DNA of 64,000 nt, taken from NCBI GenBank assembly GCA_021413825.1, contig JAIOPQ010000063.1:33897-97896 (forward strand), given 5' to 3'. Each line of letters begins with the position of its first letter. Position 1 is the stretch's first letter. Positions 34,370 through 43,069 of the stretch are shown piece after piece. The stretch is from Spirochaetia bacterium (lineage in GTDB: Bacteria; Spirochaetota; Leptospiria; Leptospirales; Leptonemataceae). The notes beneath the pieces were generated by a model. It saw only the letters and a list, made by a program, of their open reading frames with translations, was not told the origin of the DNA and did no database searches. Position numbers and translations under genes: made by a program.

Positions 34370-37363
34370 CTACGCCGTCAAAGCGTAAACCATATCTTGC
34401 ACGGCGCGCCGGAAAGATTCATTTTCCACAAACTGCTTGTAAACAGTCGTATCATCTTTTAGGAGAGTCTGCATTGCTTTGGCCAGCGCGTCGTCGTGTG
34501 CCATTCTTGCTGTGTGCGGAGTATTTGTCTTTGCGTTCTGGTACGCGACGTCCGCCGCTACTTTGGGCGCGATATCTTCGCGAATCCGTTTTGCAACGCG
34601 GTCAGCATCCGTGAACATTGTGCCAAACTGCTCATTGAAAGTTTTGAGAATGCTGCTCAGCAAATCGAGTTCTGGCTCTGGTTTGCGACCACCGGCTCCC
34701 GTTGGCACCGGATCGATTTCCGCATTTTGATCCTCCAGGGATATTTTCTCCGCGGCCTTTTTTTCAACACGGTAACTGTCCATGTCGATTGCTTCAAGGA
34801 TTCCCTTGGCAAGGTCCTCTTCTTTTGGTGCTGGCAATTTGGGAATGAGCAGGTTCAACATGATGGAAAGTTTTTCCCATTCCTTGCTGCTGTAAGGAAT
34901 GATAGAAGACAGAAAGCTGTAGGTTCGACAGAACATCTTGGCCTTGCCCTTGAAGTTGACCTGCGCGTCTTCATCCAGATTCTTATCATATACATCGCGG
35001 CAAAGATCCAAAATTGGATCCAATTTATCGCGATTAGCGCCTGCCAGAAATAGCTCAGTAATTTTTAGCACCTGTTCCGGGGAATATACCTGTGCTGCAT
35101 CCAGATCGTTCTTCAAATCGTGGAGTTTGTTTGGGTCTGTCTCTTCTGACAGAATTGTTGCACGATAGTAATCCTGAAACGCCAGCGAAATCGTATCGGT
35201 GTCATTTTGAAAATCCAGAACAAAGCAATCGTGTTTTTGTGGATGTGCGCGATTGAGGCGTGAAAGCGTCTGCACAGCTTTGATTCCTGAAAGTGGTTTA
35301 TCCACGTACATTGTGTGCAGGAGCGGTTCATCGTAACCTGTTTGAAATTTGTCCGCACAAATTAGAAATCGATATGGATCCGTTTGAATCTTATCTGCTA
35401 TGTCTTTGCTCGGGAAATTATTGAGAGATGCTTCGCTGACTTTTTTGCCCTCAAATACAGGCTCGCCTGAAAAAGCAACAATGGCTTGATACGGACTCTT
35501 GCGCGCAGAAAGACATGCCTTGAATGCCTGAAAATACTGAATCGCTCGCTCAATGCCGCCTGTGACAACCATGGCGCGCGCCTGGCCGCCGATTTTTCCA
35601 TAGGCCATCACCTGCTCGTGAAAATGTTCCACCATGATTTCAGCTTTTTGTTTAATGGCGTAGTTGTGGCTCTCCACATAACGGTGCAGCTTTTTGCTCG
35701 CTTTGTTTTTGTCAAAGAGTGGATCTTCCTGCACTTTCTTAATCAAGTTATAGTAGCTTTTCACCGGCGTGTAATTGCTGAGCACATCCAGAATAAATCC
35801 TTCCTGAATCGCCTGCTTCATTGTGTAGCTATGAAACGGTTTGTGTTTGATTTTGCCTTCTGAATCCGGCGGCAGTGCTTCTCCAAACATCTCAAGGGTT
35901 TTGTTTTTTGGCGTTGCGGTAAATGCAAAGTAACTTGCATTCGTCAGCATCTTGCGAGATGCCATCCGTTTTTCCAGAGCATCGTTTATAGTGTCTTCCG
36001 GATCTGAGCCCGAGTCTTCCGCTTCATCCGGAGAAAGTGCCTGGCTCATGGCAGCGGATGTTCTACCACCCTGGCTGGAATGAGCTTCATCGATGATGAT
36101 TGCAAAAGTTTTCCCCCCTTCCGTTGATATTTCATCCAGAATAAAGGGAAACTTTTGGACCGTTGAAACAATGATCTTCTTTCCCTGTTCAATGAATGTG
36201 CGCAGGTCACCCGATTGTTTTGCATGCCCAACCGTTGAGCCCACCTGCATAAATTGTTTGATGGTTGCCTGAATCTGCTGGTCCAGGATTCGTCTGTCCG
36301 TTACAACGATCACGGAATCAAATACATCTTTTTCGTTTTTCTTAATTCCAATGAGTTGATGCGCAAGCCAGGCAATCGAATTTGATTTTCCGCTGCCTGC
36401 AGAATGCTGAATTAAATAGCGCTTTCCGGCGCCGTTTGATTCTACGTCGCTCAGAGCTCGTCTCACAACACCCAGCTGATGAAAGCGCGGCCAGATTTGA
36501 ATGCGTTTCTTTTTGCCTGTGCGTGGATCTTCTTCTGTTACTACTTGTGCGTAATTTTCAAGGATGTTTGTGAGTCCCTGTGGAGTCAGAATTTCTTTCC
36601 AGAGATAATCTGTCTTAAGTCCCGTTGGATTGGGAGGATTGCCCGCGCCATCGTTGTGACCCTTGTCAAAAGGCAAGAACCAGGACGCTTTGCCCTTGAG
36701 TTCCGTACACATTGAAATCGAACTATCGTCCACTGCAAAGTGAACCACACATCTGCCAAACTGAAAGAGTTGTTCCCTTGGATCGCGGTCATTCTTGTAC
36801 TGAGCAATTGCATCTGCGACAGTCTGTTTTGTAAGACTGTTTTTCAGCTCGAATGTGGCGATGGGCATGCCGTTGATAAATAGACCCAGATCCAGAGCGC
36901 GCCTGGTTTCATCCATGCTGTAAGCAAGCTGGCGCGTGATAGAAAATCGATTCTGTGCATGAAGAGCTTCTGCCTTTGCATTTCCTCTGGAAGGCGTGCC
37001 GTAAAAAAGATCAAAGTGAAGGGGCCCGTGATCGATTCCTTTGCGAATTACATCAATGACGCCGCGCTTGCCAATTTCAGTAGAAAGCCTGGTTAGAAAT
37101 TTCAATCGATTGATATCTTTAGGATCATCGCTCATTGCCAGTTTCTGAAACGTTTCCGGCTGAGTGGCGCGCAAAAAGGCAAAGAGTTGTGGTACATCCA
37201 GGGACTGGGCGCGATCAAAATCCTTGGGACTTCCAGGGGTATATCCAGTGCCGCCAAACGGAAGAGTTGCTGGAGTCTCTGGCGCAACCTGGAGCCCGGC
37301 GCTTCCGGTCATGTGCATCATGATGATTGTTTCTAAACCCTTTTCGCTTGTATCCGTTGTCAT
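34370..37363 (-). CDS. hsdR: Type I restriction enzyme, R (nuclease/translocase) subunit
   Basis: A 997-residue HsdR. N-terminal PD-(D/E)xK nuclease: LDLGLFINGMPIATFELKNS with Asp, Glu and Lys in place, followed by the Q-x-x-x-Y motif (AIAQYKNDRDP). The translocase has Walker A IQHSAGSGKSNS, DEAH box IIIDEAHSSQGG, motif III YFAFTATPKN and motif VI QTLSRLNRAHP. Length is normal, with no frameshift. It overlaps hsdS by 4 nt (ATGA), as the last gene of the hsdM-DUF262-hsdS-hsdR operon. With HsdM and HsdS it translocates and cleaves unmodified DNA. Confidence 0.97.
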   Translation of the reverse strand: MTTDTSEKGLETIIMMHMTGSAGLQVAPETPATLPFGGTGYTPGSPKDFDRAQSLDVPQLFAFLRATQPETFQKLAMSDDPKDINRLKFLTRLSTEIGKRGVIDVIRKGIDHGPLHFDLFYGTPSRGNAKAEALHAQNRFSITRQLAYSMDETRRALDLGLFINGMPIATFELKNSLTKQTVADAIAQYKNDRDPREQLFQFGRCVVHFAVDDSSISMCTELKGKASWFLPFDKGHNDGAGNPPNPTGLKTDYLWKEILTPQGLTNILENYAQVVTEEDPRTGKKKRIQIWPRFHQLGVVRRALSDVESNGAGKRYLIQHSAGSGKSNSIAWLAHQLIGIKKNEKDVFDSVIVVTDRRILDQQIQATIKQFMQVGSTVGHAKQSGDLRTFIEQGKKIIVSTVQKFPFILDEISTEGGKTFAIIIDEAHSSQGGRTSAAMSQALSPDEAEDSGSDPEDTINDALEKRMASRKMLTNASYFAFTATPKNKTLEMFGEALPPDSEGKIKHKPFHSYTMKQAIQEGFILDVLSNYTPVKSYYNLIKKVQEDPLFDKNKASKKLHRYVESHNYAIKQKAEIMVEHFHEQVMAYGKIGGQARAMVVTGGIERAIQYFQAFKACLSARKSPYQAIVAFSGEPVFEGKKVSEASLNNFPSKDIADKIQTDPYRFLICADKFQTGYDEPLLHTMYVDKPLSGIKAVQTLSRLNRAHPQKHDCFVLDFQNDTDTISLAFQDYYRATILSEETDPNKLHDLKNDLDAAQVYSPEQVLKITELFLAGANRDKLDPILDLCRDVYDKNLDEDAQVNFKGKAKMFCRTYSFLSSIIPYSSKEWEKLSIMLNLLIPKLPAPKEEDLAKGILEAIDMDSYRVEKKAAEKISLEDQNAEIDPVPTGAGGRKPEPELDLLSSILKTFNEQFGTMFTDADRVAKRIREDIAPKVAADVAYQNAKTNTPHTARMAHDDALAKAMQTLLKDDTTVYKQFVENESFRRAVQDMVYALTA

Positions 37364-38769
37364 TGCCCTTCCTCGGTTTCGAGTTCGGTTTCTTCTATAT
37401 CAAGATCGTCAGCTATATCAGGGTTTGGATCTTCACTCGGAAGATTCTTTGCAGCTTCGCGTACATCGAGTTTGCCTGTGACTACATCTGCCGTGAGGCG
37501 AGTTCGATATTCGCGCAGGAGTGAAATTTCGCGTTCGGTGCGCAATAATATTTCAGAAAAAGAAGAGGTCTCTGAGCGAATATACTCAATGATCAGTGAT
37601 TGCTCTGCTCTATTTGGAAGGCCGAGAGTGTAGTTGCGAATCGTGGAGATATTCACATGGGGAACAGTTGCTCCCAATGCATCCTGCAACGCCTGTCGGT
37701 AAGTCGCCCGACCATTGAGAAGATGCATCACAAACTCAGAATCAAATTCATCCTTGACTCGAAATACCATCATTCGCTGCGAAATACAGAGTTTCACTCC
37801 GGTGGGGACGCATGCGGCGATTCCGAATCGTTCGCCTTCTCTGGAATAGAGTATGTCCCCGGCGCGTGGCGCGAGCCTTTCAGTCCAGCGCGCATACTCG
37901 GCGGCCGGAATCCGTTTCGCTTTCTTCAGATGAACGACCCCGGGCGAAATATCGGCCGTCCTTATTGCGGGGTATGTCCCCTCGGTCGAATATTTGGGAG
38001 TCGCGTGAAGGCAATCGACTATCTTTTCTGCAACCACCTTCAATCTCCTCACTTCCCAATGTTCCGGAATCTCTCCCAGCCACGGAATTCCAGAATCTTT
38101 CATCTTCACATTCGGATCCAGGCCGCGAGTCACCGCGCGATGGATGATTGCCTGTTTCTGTTCATTCAAGAGCGATACGATTTTCTTTTTCGCGCGGATG
38201 GCGCGTTCGATTCGCGCATTTGCATAGTCCAGAAAGTGAACGATGGCTGCTTGTTCGTCTGGGGGCGGGAGGGGGGTGAGGATTAGTTTGAAGTGCTCTG
38301 GACGCAAGCTCCACATATCAGAAGTGATTCCATATGACCAGCGCTCCGCTTCCTTTGCGAATTGCGGAATTCTGTACAAATGATGGAAATAATTCGGAAT
38401 GTGATCGGGACTGCGAAACCGCATGACGACATAAGCTGGGCTAATGATGCCACGGAATGCGGAGGCGCCGATCGCTCCTTGCCACGCGCGCATCTTGTTA
38501 TAAGCAAGGTCACGCGGTTGCACGAGTTTGTATGCGGTTTTATTCTGATTCGAGCTGTCCCGTTTCGAACTTCCTTCAAGGAGCGCTTTCTGCCGAATGA
38601 TTCCCCGAGTGATTGTGACCGAAAGCATTTCTTCCGTCGCATGGTCGCGATCTTTAATTTCGGAGAAAATGGCCCGATTCGGCTTCAGCGCCCAATGATT
38701 CGGAATATCGCCGAACCAGTCTGATGAATGCGAATTGTATTGCGGATATGGCTTCAATCCTTCGATCAT
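37360..38769 (-). CDS. hsdS: Type I restriction enzyme, S (specificity) subunit
   Basis: A 469-residue HsdS with two target-recognition domains (about 20-180 and 235-400), each followed by a helical spacer with the conserved PPPDEQAAIVHFLD and N-R-A-E-Q-S-L-I-I-E-Y-I segments. The repeats H-W-x-x-(K/R) open each half (IPNHWALKPN and IPEHWEVRRL). ATG 38769 overlaps the upstream stop as TAATG, ideal for re-initiation; an in-frame ATG at 38802 is less likely. The recognition sequence cannot be inferred from sequence alone. Confidence 0.95.
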   Translation of the reverse strand: MIEGLKPYPQYNSHSSDWFGDIPNHWALKPNRAIFSEIKDRDHATEEMLSVTITRGIIRQKALLEGSSKRDSSNQNKTAYKLVQPRDLAYNKMRAWQGAIGASAFRGIISPAYVVMRFRSPDHIPNYFHHLYRIPQFAKEAERWSYGITSDMWSLRPEHFKLILTPLPPPDEQAAIVHFLDYANARIERAIRAKKKIVSLLNEQKQAIIHRAVTRGLDPNVKMKDSGIPWLGEIPEHWEVRRLKVVAEKIVDCLHATPKYSTEGTYPAIRTADISPGVVHLKKAKRIPAAEYARWTERLAPRAGDILYSREGERFGIAACVPTGVKLCISQRMMVFRVKDEFDSEFVMHLLNGRATYRQALQDALGATVPHVNISTIRNYTLGLPNRAEQSLIIEYIRSETSSFSEILLRTEREISLLREYRTRLTADVVTGKLDVREAAKNLPSEDPNPDIADDLDIEETELETEEGQ

Positions 38770-40595
38770 TAGAGAGCCTTCAGCAGATCGGCGGGGTTCC
38801 ATATCTGCTCCGCAAGTTTCTTGTACAGTTCACTCCTGAGATCCACCTGAGCTTTGTTGAACTGATCCAGATGAACAAAGGGCAATCCAGTTCTTTCGCG
38901 GAATTGCAGGAAGCCCGGGTTATGATTGTAGCATTGCGAATGCAAAGACCGCGCCAGTAGATTCTGTGTGTTGTAATGTGGAAGTTTATCTTCGTATCTG
39001 AGATCGCCGTAGCTTGCGTTGAAGCTCTTTGGTAATAGCAGCAAAGCGCCTATGCGATTGCGGTATTCTGAAAAGTCGGCAGCATGGGGAAATTCTGCCA
39101 CGTGTCGCTCCGGATGATCGGCCCAAATATGTTCCACCTCGAAGCGAGTCTTTCCTTCCCCCACATAATCCAGGTAAAGCGATGGCTGTCCCGATTGAGT
39201 CTCCACATAATCGGTGAGCCGTGCGAGAATACGGTGAATGTAATAGCGATTCTGCTGATGAACCCGCAATCGGTCCGTGCTCGCAAAGGTCTCCTCTTCT
39301 TTTAAAAGAAACTCATTCAGTTTTTTTGACAGGGAATCAATATCCAGACCGCGAATGTCCCTCATAACCAGAAACATCGCATATTGCAATGTCGAGTAAG
39401 CAATCGACCGAGAATTCCAGAGACGCCATGTAAGGAGGATGTCGAGGTATTGCGCCGTCAGACTGACTTTGCGCCGTACGATTTCTTCGGAATCATTAGG
39501 GCGAAGTGGAGCCAGTAGCAACATGTACTGAAGCGTGAATCCCTGCTGCGCATTATAGAGAACATGCTCCATGCCCGCCACACGAGTCCGCGAAGCCTGA
39601 AGGAGCAGCAAATACTGGCGCGTATAGAAATCGAAATCCCGGTCAATGAATCTAAAAAAATCATCGGAATTCTTGAGACCGATCATCTGTGCAGCGTCAC
39701 GCAACCATCTGTGGAATTCCGTTCCTATGCGGTCAAAATCCTCAGCGCTGGCTCCCTTTTTGCGCTCCCGAATCTTTGTCGCGTACTGACTGCGTAACCA
39801 GGCTTTGAAACAATCTGACTCAACCTCCTTGCCCTCACTATTCAGGTCGCGAATGCGTTCGCGCCACCGATTATTCGCCGCTGTTCGCTTTGACTCATCA
39901 ATATTTGCAAGGAGATAACCCTTCAACATGTCGGTCGGGCTGAGAGATAGGCCCCGATCATTCATCGTCTCAAAAATCGTATAGGCATCGTCATCTGAAT
40001 ACGCCGTGATCTCTACTAAATGAACGTTCTCCAGCAACCAATCAATGAAGTACGGAAGCGCATCGCCGCGAAGCTCTTCTGGAAATCCGGACTCAATATC
40101 TCGATAGCGTGCGACTAGATTCTGTACAGACTCAGGGCGATCTGTTGTGTTGAATGCGGAGGCACCATCGGCAAACAGGGCCTCCATCGCCGGAGTGCGT
40201 TCGTCAACATGCAGATTGAAGGATTTCTGATCAAACTTCTCAGAGAAAATCAATTCATCCACGTTCACTTGCTTTTCATGATCCCGCTGCAGATTCCGAA
40301 GTAATACAAGGAGTAGCGTCAAACTGGTCAGGCGTTGCTGGCCATCGACCACGTACCCAACACTGTCTTTCTTGCTGATAATAATCGAGCCCAGAAAGTA
40401 GTGCGGATAATCGGAAACTTTGCTGCGCGAATGACCCGGATTGTAATCTTCTAAAAACTTCTCGCTGAGATCATCAACCAGTTCACGAATCTGTTTTTCA
40501 TACCACTTATATTCCCGCTGATAATAATCGATGGAATATTTCACACCCTTGAGCAGCTCGCGAACCGTCTTCGCCTTTCCGAGTATTTCCCGCAT
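38769..40595 (-). CDS. DUF262/DUF1524 (GmrSD-like) protein inside the type I operon
   Basis: A 608-residue protein combining an N-terminal DUF262 (ParB-like nucleotide-binding fold: SIDYYQREYKW, VVDGQQRLTSL, FETMNDRGLSLSPTDMLKGY) and a C-terminal DUF1524 HNH-type nuclease region (RFEVEHIWADH, then NRIGALLLLPKSFNAS). GmrSD proteins are type IV, modification-dependent restriction enzymes. The usual G-N-L of DUF1524 reads G-A-L here, so nuclease activity may be altered. The gene begins one base after hsdM stops and ends in a 1-nt overlap with hsdS, so it is a true operon member. It could broaden defence to modified phage DNA or guard the R-M system. Confidence 0.92.
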   Translation of the reverse strand: MREILGKAKTVRELLKGVKYSIDYYQREYKWYEKQIRELVDDLSEKFLEDYNPGHSRSKVSDYPHYFLGSIIISKKDSVGYVVDGQQRLTSLTLLLVLLRNLQRDHEKQVNVDELIFSEKFDQKSFNLHVDERTPAMEALFADGASAFNTTDRPESVQNLVARYRDIESGFPEELRGDALPYFIDWLLENVHLVEITAYSDDDAYTIFETMNDRGLSLSPTDMLKGYLLANIDESKRTAANNRWRERIRDLNSEGKEVESDCFKAWLRSQYATKIRERKKGASAEDFDRIGTEFHRWLRDAAQMIGLKNSDDFFRFIDRDFDFYTRQYLLLLQASRTRVAGMEHVLYNAQQGFTLQYMLLLAPLRPNDSEEIVRRKVSLTAQYLDILLTWRLWNSRSIAYSTLQYAMFLVMRDIRGLDIDSLSKKLNEFLLKEEETFASTDRLRVHQQNRYYIHRILARLTDYVETQSGQPSLYLDYVGEGKTRFEVEHIWADHPERHVAEFPHAADFSEYRNRIGALLLLPKSFNASYGDLRYEDKLPHYNTQNLLARSLHSQCYNHNPGFLQFRERTGLPFVHLDQFNKAQVDLRSELYKKLAEQIWNPADLLKAL

Positions 40596-42893
40596 CTACT
40601 TTGCCCCCTTGATGATCTGACTCAGGAGTCCTTCCGCTTCTTTCTCAATTGCAAGAATGTCCGCGCTGATTTCTTCCAGCGTTCGCAGAGGTTGCGGTTT
40701 ATAAAAATGACGAGTGAAGCTGATCTCATATCCGATTTTTGTCGCATCCTTTTTAATCCATGCATCCGGCGTGTAAGGCAAAACCTCGCGCTTGATAAAC
40801 GCTTCTATCCCGCCGTCTTCCAGCAGAGGCACCTGCTCCGTATCGCGCAGATCGGAATCCGATTCATATTCCACAATGGATTTTTCTCCATTGTGCATTG
40901 TCTCAAACGTTCCATAGAGCGGATCGACTTTGACCTTACCCGTTTTGTGAACTCTGGCGACTACGGGTGCAGCCGATTCTTCGCGCCAGCTCACCGCCTT
41001 GAGAATTTGTTTTAGTTCTGATGCACCGAGTTTTATTTTGAGATTACCCAGGGCTATATCCACCTGCGCGCGAAAATCATTGTGATCTTCAAAAAGTTTA
41101 TCACCCAATTTTTCCCGCAGCTTCATAGCCGCAGAAACCAGTTCTCCGTCCCGTTCCCACGTTTTTGGATCCAGGAGCTTCTTCTGTTTCTTTTCTGAGA
41201 GACCTTTTTTTGCAGAGCCCTCTTCCTCGTCAGCTTCTTCGTCATCTCCGCCCCAATCCGCAAGGCGCCTTGAAAGTGATTTAGAAAGTTTATTAAATTT
41301 ATTGAATAAGTCCTCGCCAAACTCATCATAAAGCGCGGACCGAATGTCCTCATCGCCGGATGCAAAACGCAGCGGCTCTATTAGTTTGAGAGAGAGCTGG
41401 CTATGAAGCCGCAGTGGCCTTTCGACCACAACCTTCCAGTACCCAAAGCCCGCATTGGGAAATATCTTGGACTCCTCTGTCTCTTTGAAATCAAGAAAGG
41501 TGCGCGTGATGCGATCAATATCCTCGGTCGACAGCTCGCAGTTCTTCTTTCCCAGATTCTTGCGGAGTGGCTTGAACCACTGAGTCGCATCAATGAGTTG
41601 AACTTTTCCTTTACGATTGGCTGCTTTCTTATTAGAGAGAACCCAGACATACGTTGCAATACCCGTGTTATAGAAAAGACTGAGCGGCAGCGCAACAATC
41701 GCTTCTAACCAATCATTTTCAATAAGCCACCGCCGAATGTTACTTTCGCCCTGACCTGCATCTCCCGTGAAGAGAGAACTTCCATTGTGGACCTCCGCAA
41801 TGCGACTACCTAGCTGAGACTTCCCGTTCATCTTAGAAGCCATGTTGGCCAGAAAGAGCAGCTGACCATCGCTTGAGCGAGTTACGAGGGAGAGTTCCTC
41901 TCCGTTGTGCATCACGCGAAAACGCGGATCGCGCATTGCATCCTTTCCACCCATGGATTCCAGATCATTCTTCCAGCTCTTTCCGTACGGAGGATTCGCA
42001 AGCATGAAGTCAAATTCCTGCGCTGGAAATGCATCATGTGAAAGTGTAGACCATTCGGCGCCGCCAACAATGTGGTCTGCATTCTCTCCTTCTCCTTTGA
42101 GAATCATATCCGCTTTGCAGACCGCGTACGTTTCAGGATTAATTTCCTGACCGTAGAGAAGACTTTTCACTTGCTGCTTGCGCTTGGCGCCCAGTGCAGA
42201 CAGAGTTTCTTCAGCGACTGTGAGCATCCCTCCCGTGCCGCATGCGCAATCGTAAATCAGATACGTTCCGGATTTAATTGACGATTCGATTGGCAGAAAT
42301 ACGAGGTTTGCCATCAGACGCACAGCATCGCGCGGGGTCCAGTGCTGACCGGCTTCTTCGTTGTTATCTTCATTGAATTTGCGCACAAGCTCTTCAAAGA
42401 CCGTGCCCATCGCATGATTGTCGATGCCCGCAGGAGAAAGGTCTATGTCCGGATCCAGGAATTTACTGATCAGCGTACCGAGCGCATCGGCTTTTGAAAG
42501 AGTCGATAGCTGGTTTCTAAATTTGAAGTTCTCCAGAATATCCTGAACATTTTGAGAAAATCCGTTCAGATAATCTTCAAAGTCTGCAAGCAATTGCTGC
42601 TGACTCCCGCGTGACTTGAGATCTCGGAGAGTGAATTTTGACGTGTTGTAAAAAGCCTGTCCGGCTGCATCACCAAGCGCTGCGCGTTGCTCAACGATCT
42701 TTGCCTTATCAAGCATCTTCTTTGTCTCGAGAACCTTTTGCTTGCTTGGTTCAAGTACCGCATCCATGCGCCGGATTACACACATGGGTAGGATCACATC
42801 TGGATATTTGCCCCGTTTGAAGAGATCGCGTAAAACGTCGTCAGCAATGCCCCAGATAAATGAGACGATCTTGTTGTGTGTTGCCTGGTCCAT
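40596..42893 (-). CDS. hsdM: Type I restriction enzyme, M (methyltransferase) subunit
   Basis: A 765-residue N6-adenine methyltransferase. N-terminal helical HsdM_N domain (NKIVSFIWGIADDVLRD), SAM motif I IYDCACGTGGML (about 215-228), catalytic motif IV LANPPYGKSW (about 290-300), plus the H-W-T-P-R-D segment upstream of motif I. It is longer than E. coli HsdM (about 530 aa) owing to a charged C-terminal region (EEADEEEGSAKKG) and a further alpha/beta tail, a layout common in long type I M proteins. First gene of the restriction operon; a hairpin lies just upstream of its start. Confidence 0.96.
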   Translation of the reverse strand: MDQATHNKIVSFIWGIADDVLRDLFKRGKYPDVILPMCVIRRMDAVLEPSKQKVLETKKMLDKAKIVEQRAALGDAAGQAFYNTSKFTLRDLKSRGSQQQLLADFEDYLNGFSQNVQDILENFKFRNQLSTLSKADALGTLISKFLDPDIDLSPAGIDNHAMGTVFEELVRKFNEDNNEEAGQHWTPRDAVRLMANLVFLPIESSIKSGTYLIYDCACGTGGMLTVAEETLSALGAKRKQQVKSLLYGQEINPETYAVCKADMILKGEGENADHIVGGAEWSTLSHDAFPAQEFDFMLANPPYGKSWKNDLESMGGKDAMRDPRFRVMHNGEELSLVTRSSDGQLLFLANMASKMNGKSQLGSRIAEVHNGSSLFTGDAGQGESNIRRWLIENDWLEAIVALPLSLFYNTGIATYVWVLSNKKAANRKGKVQLIDATQWFKPLRKNLGKKNCELSTEDIDRITRTFLDFKETEESKIFPNAGFGYWKVVVERPLRLHSQLSLKLIEPLRFASGDEDIRSALYDEFGEDLFNKFNKLSKSLSRRLADWGGDDEEADEEEGSAKKGLSEKKQKKLLDPKTWERDGELVSAAMKLREKLGDKLFEDHNDFRAQVDIALGNLKIKLGASELKQILKAVSWREESAAPVVARVHKTGKVKVDPLYGTFETMHNGEKSIVEYESDSDLRDTEQVPLLEDGGIEAFIKREVLPYTPDAWIKKDATKIGYEISFTRHFYKPQPLRTLEEISADILAIEKEAEGLLSQIIKGAK

Positions 42894-42901
42894 ACTCGGT
42901 C

Positions 42902-42937
42902 GTGCTCCCTGGTTCTGCTGGGGAAGAGAACGAGCAC
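42902..42937. promoter_or_regulatory. Hairpin in the hsdM 5' leader
   Basis: GTGCTC (42902-42907) pairs with GAGCAC (42932-42937), and inside it GTTCT (42912-42916) pairs with AGAAC (42927-42931). The structure is 9 nt upstream of the hsdM ATG on the transcript and could limit ribosome access or mark an operator. There is no T-run, so it is not a terminator. Confidence 0.35.
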
Positions 42938-43069
42938 AACGCGTTTGTTGTCCAGAGTTTTTGGTAAGATTTTTGAGCGATCATCTCTTCAGATGATTCA
43001 ATTTTCGCCACGATCTGACTCCCATTCTTCTCAATAGGCTCACTTTCGCGGCTGAATCCCGCGCACACA

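Noticed and set aside
32304..42915. TCCCTGGTTC occurs in the tRNA-Asn T arm (32304-32313) and again upstream of hsdM (42906-42915), resembling att sites around the defence island.
   Set aside because: Only 10 nt match, the match does not extend to the tRNA 3' end, and no integrase gene is seen; chance is a sufficient explanation.
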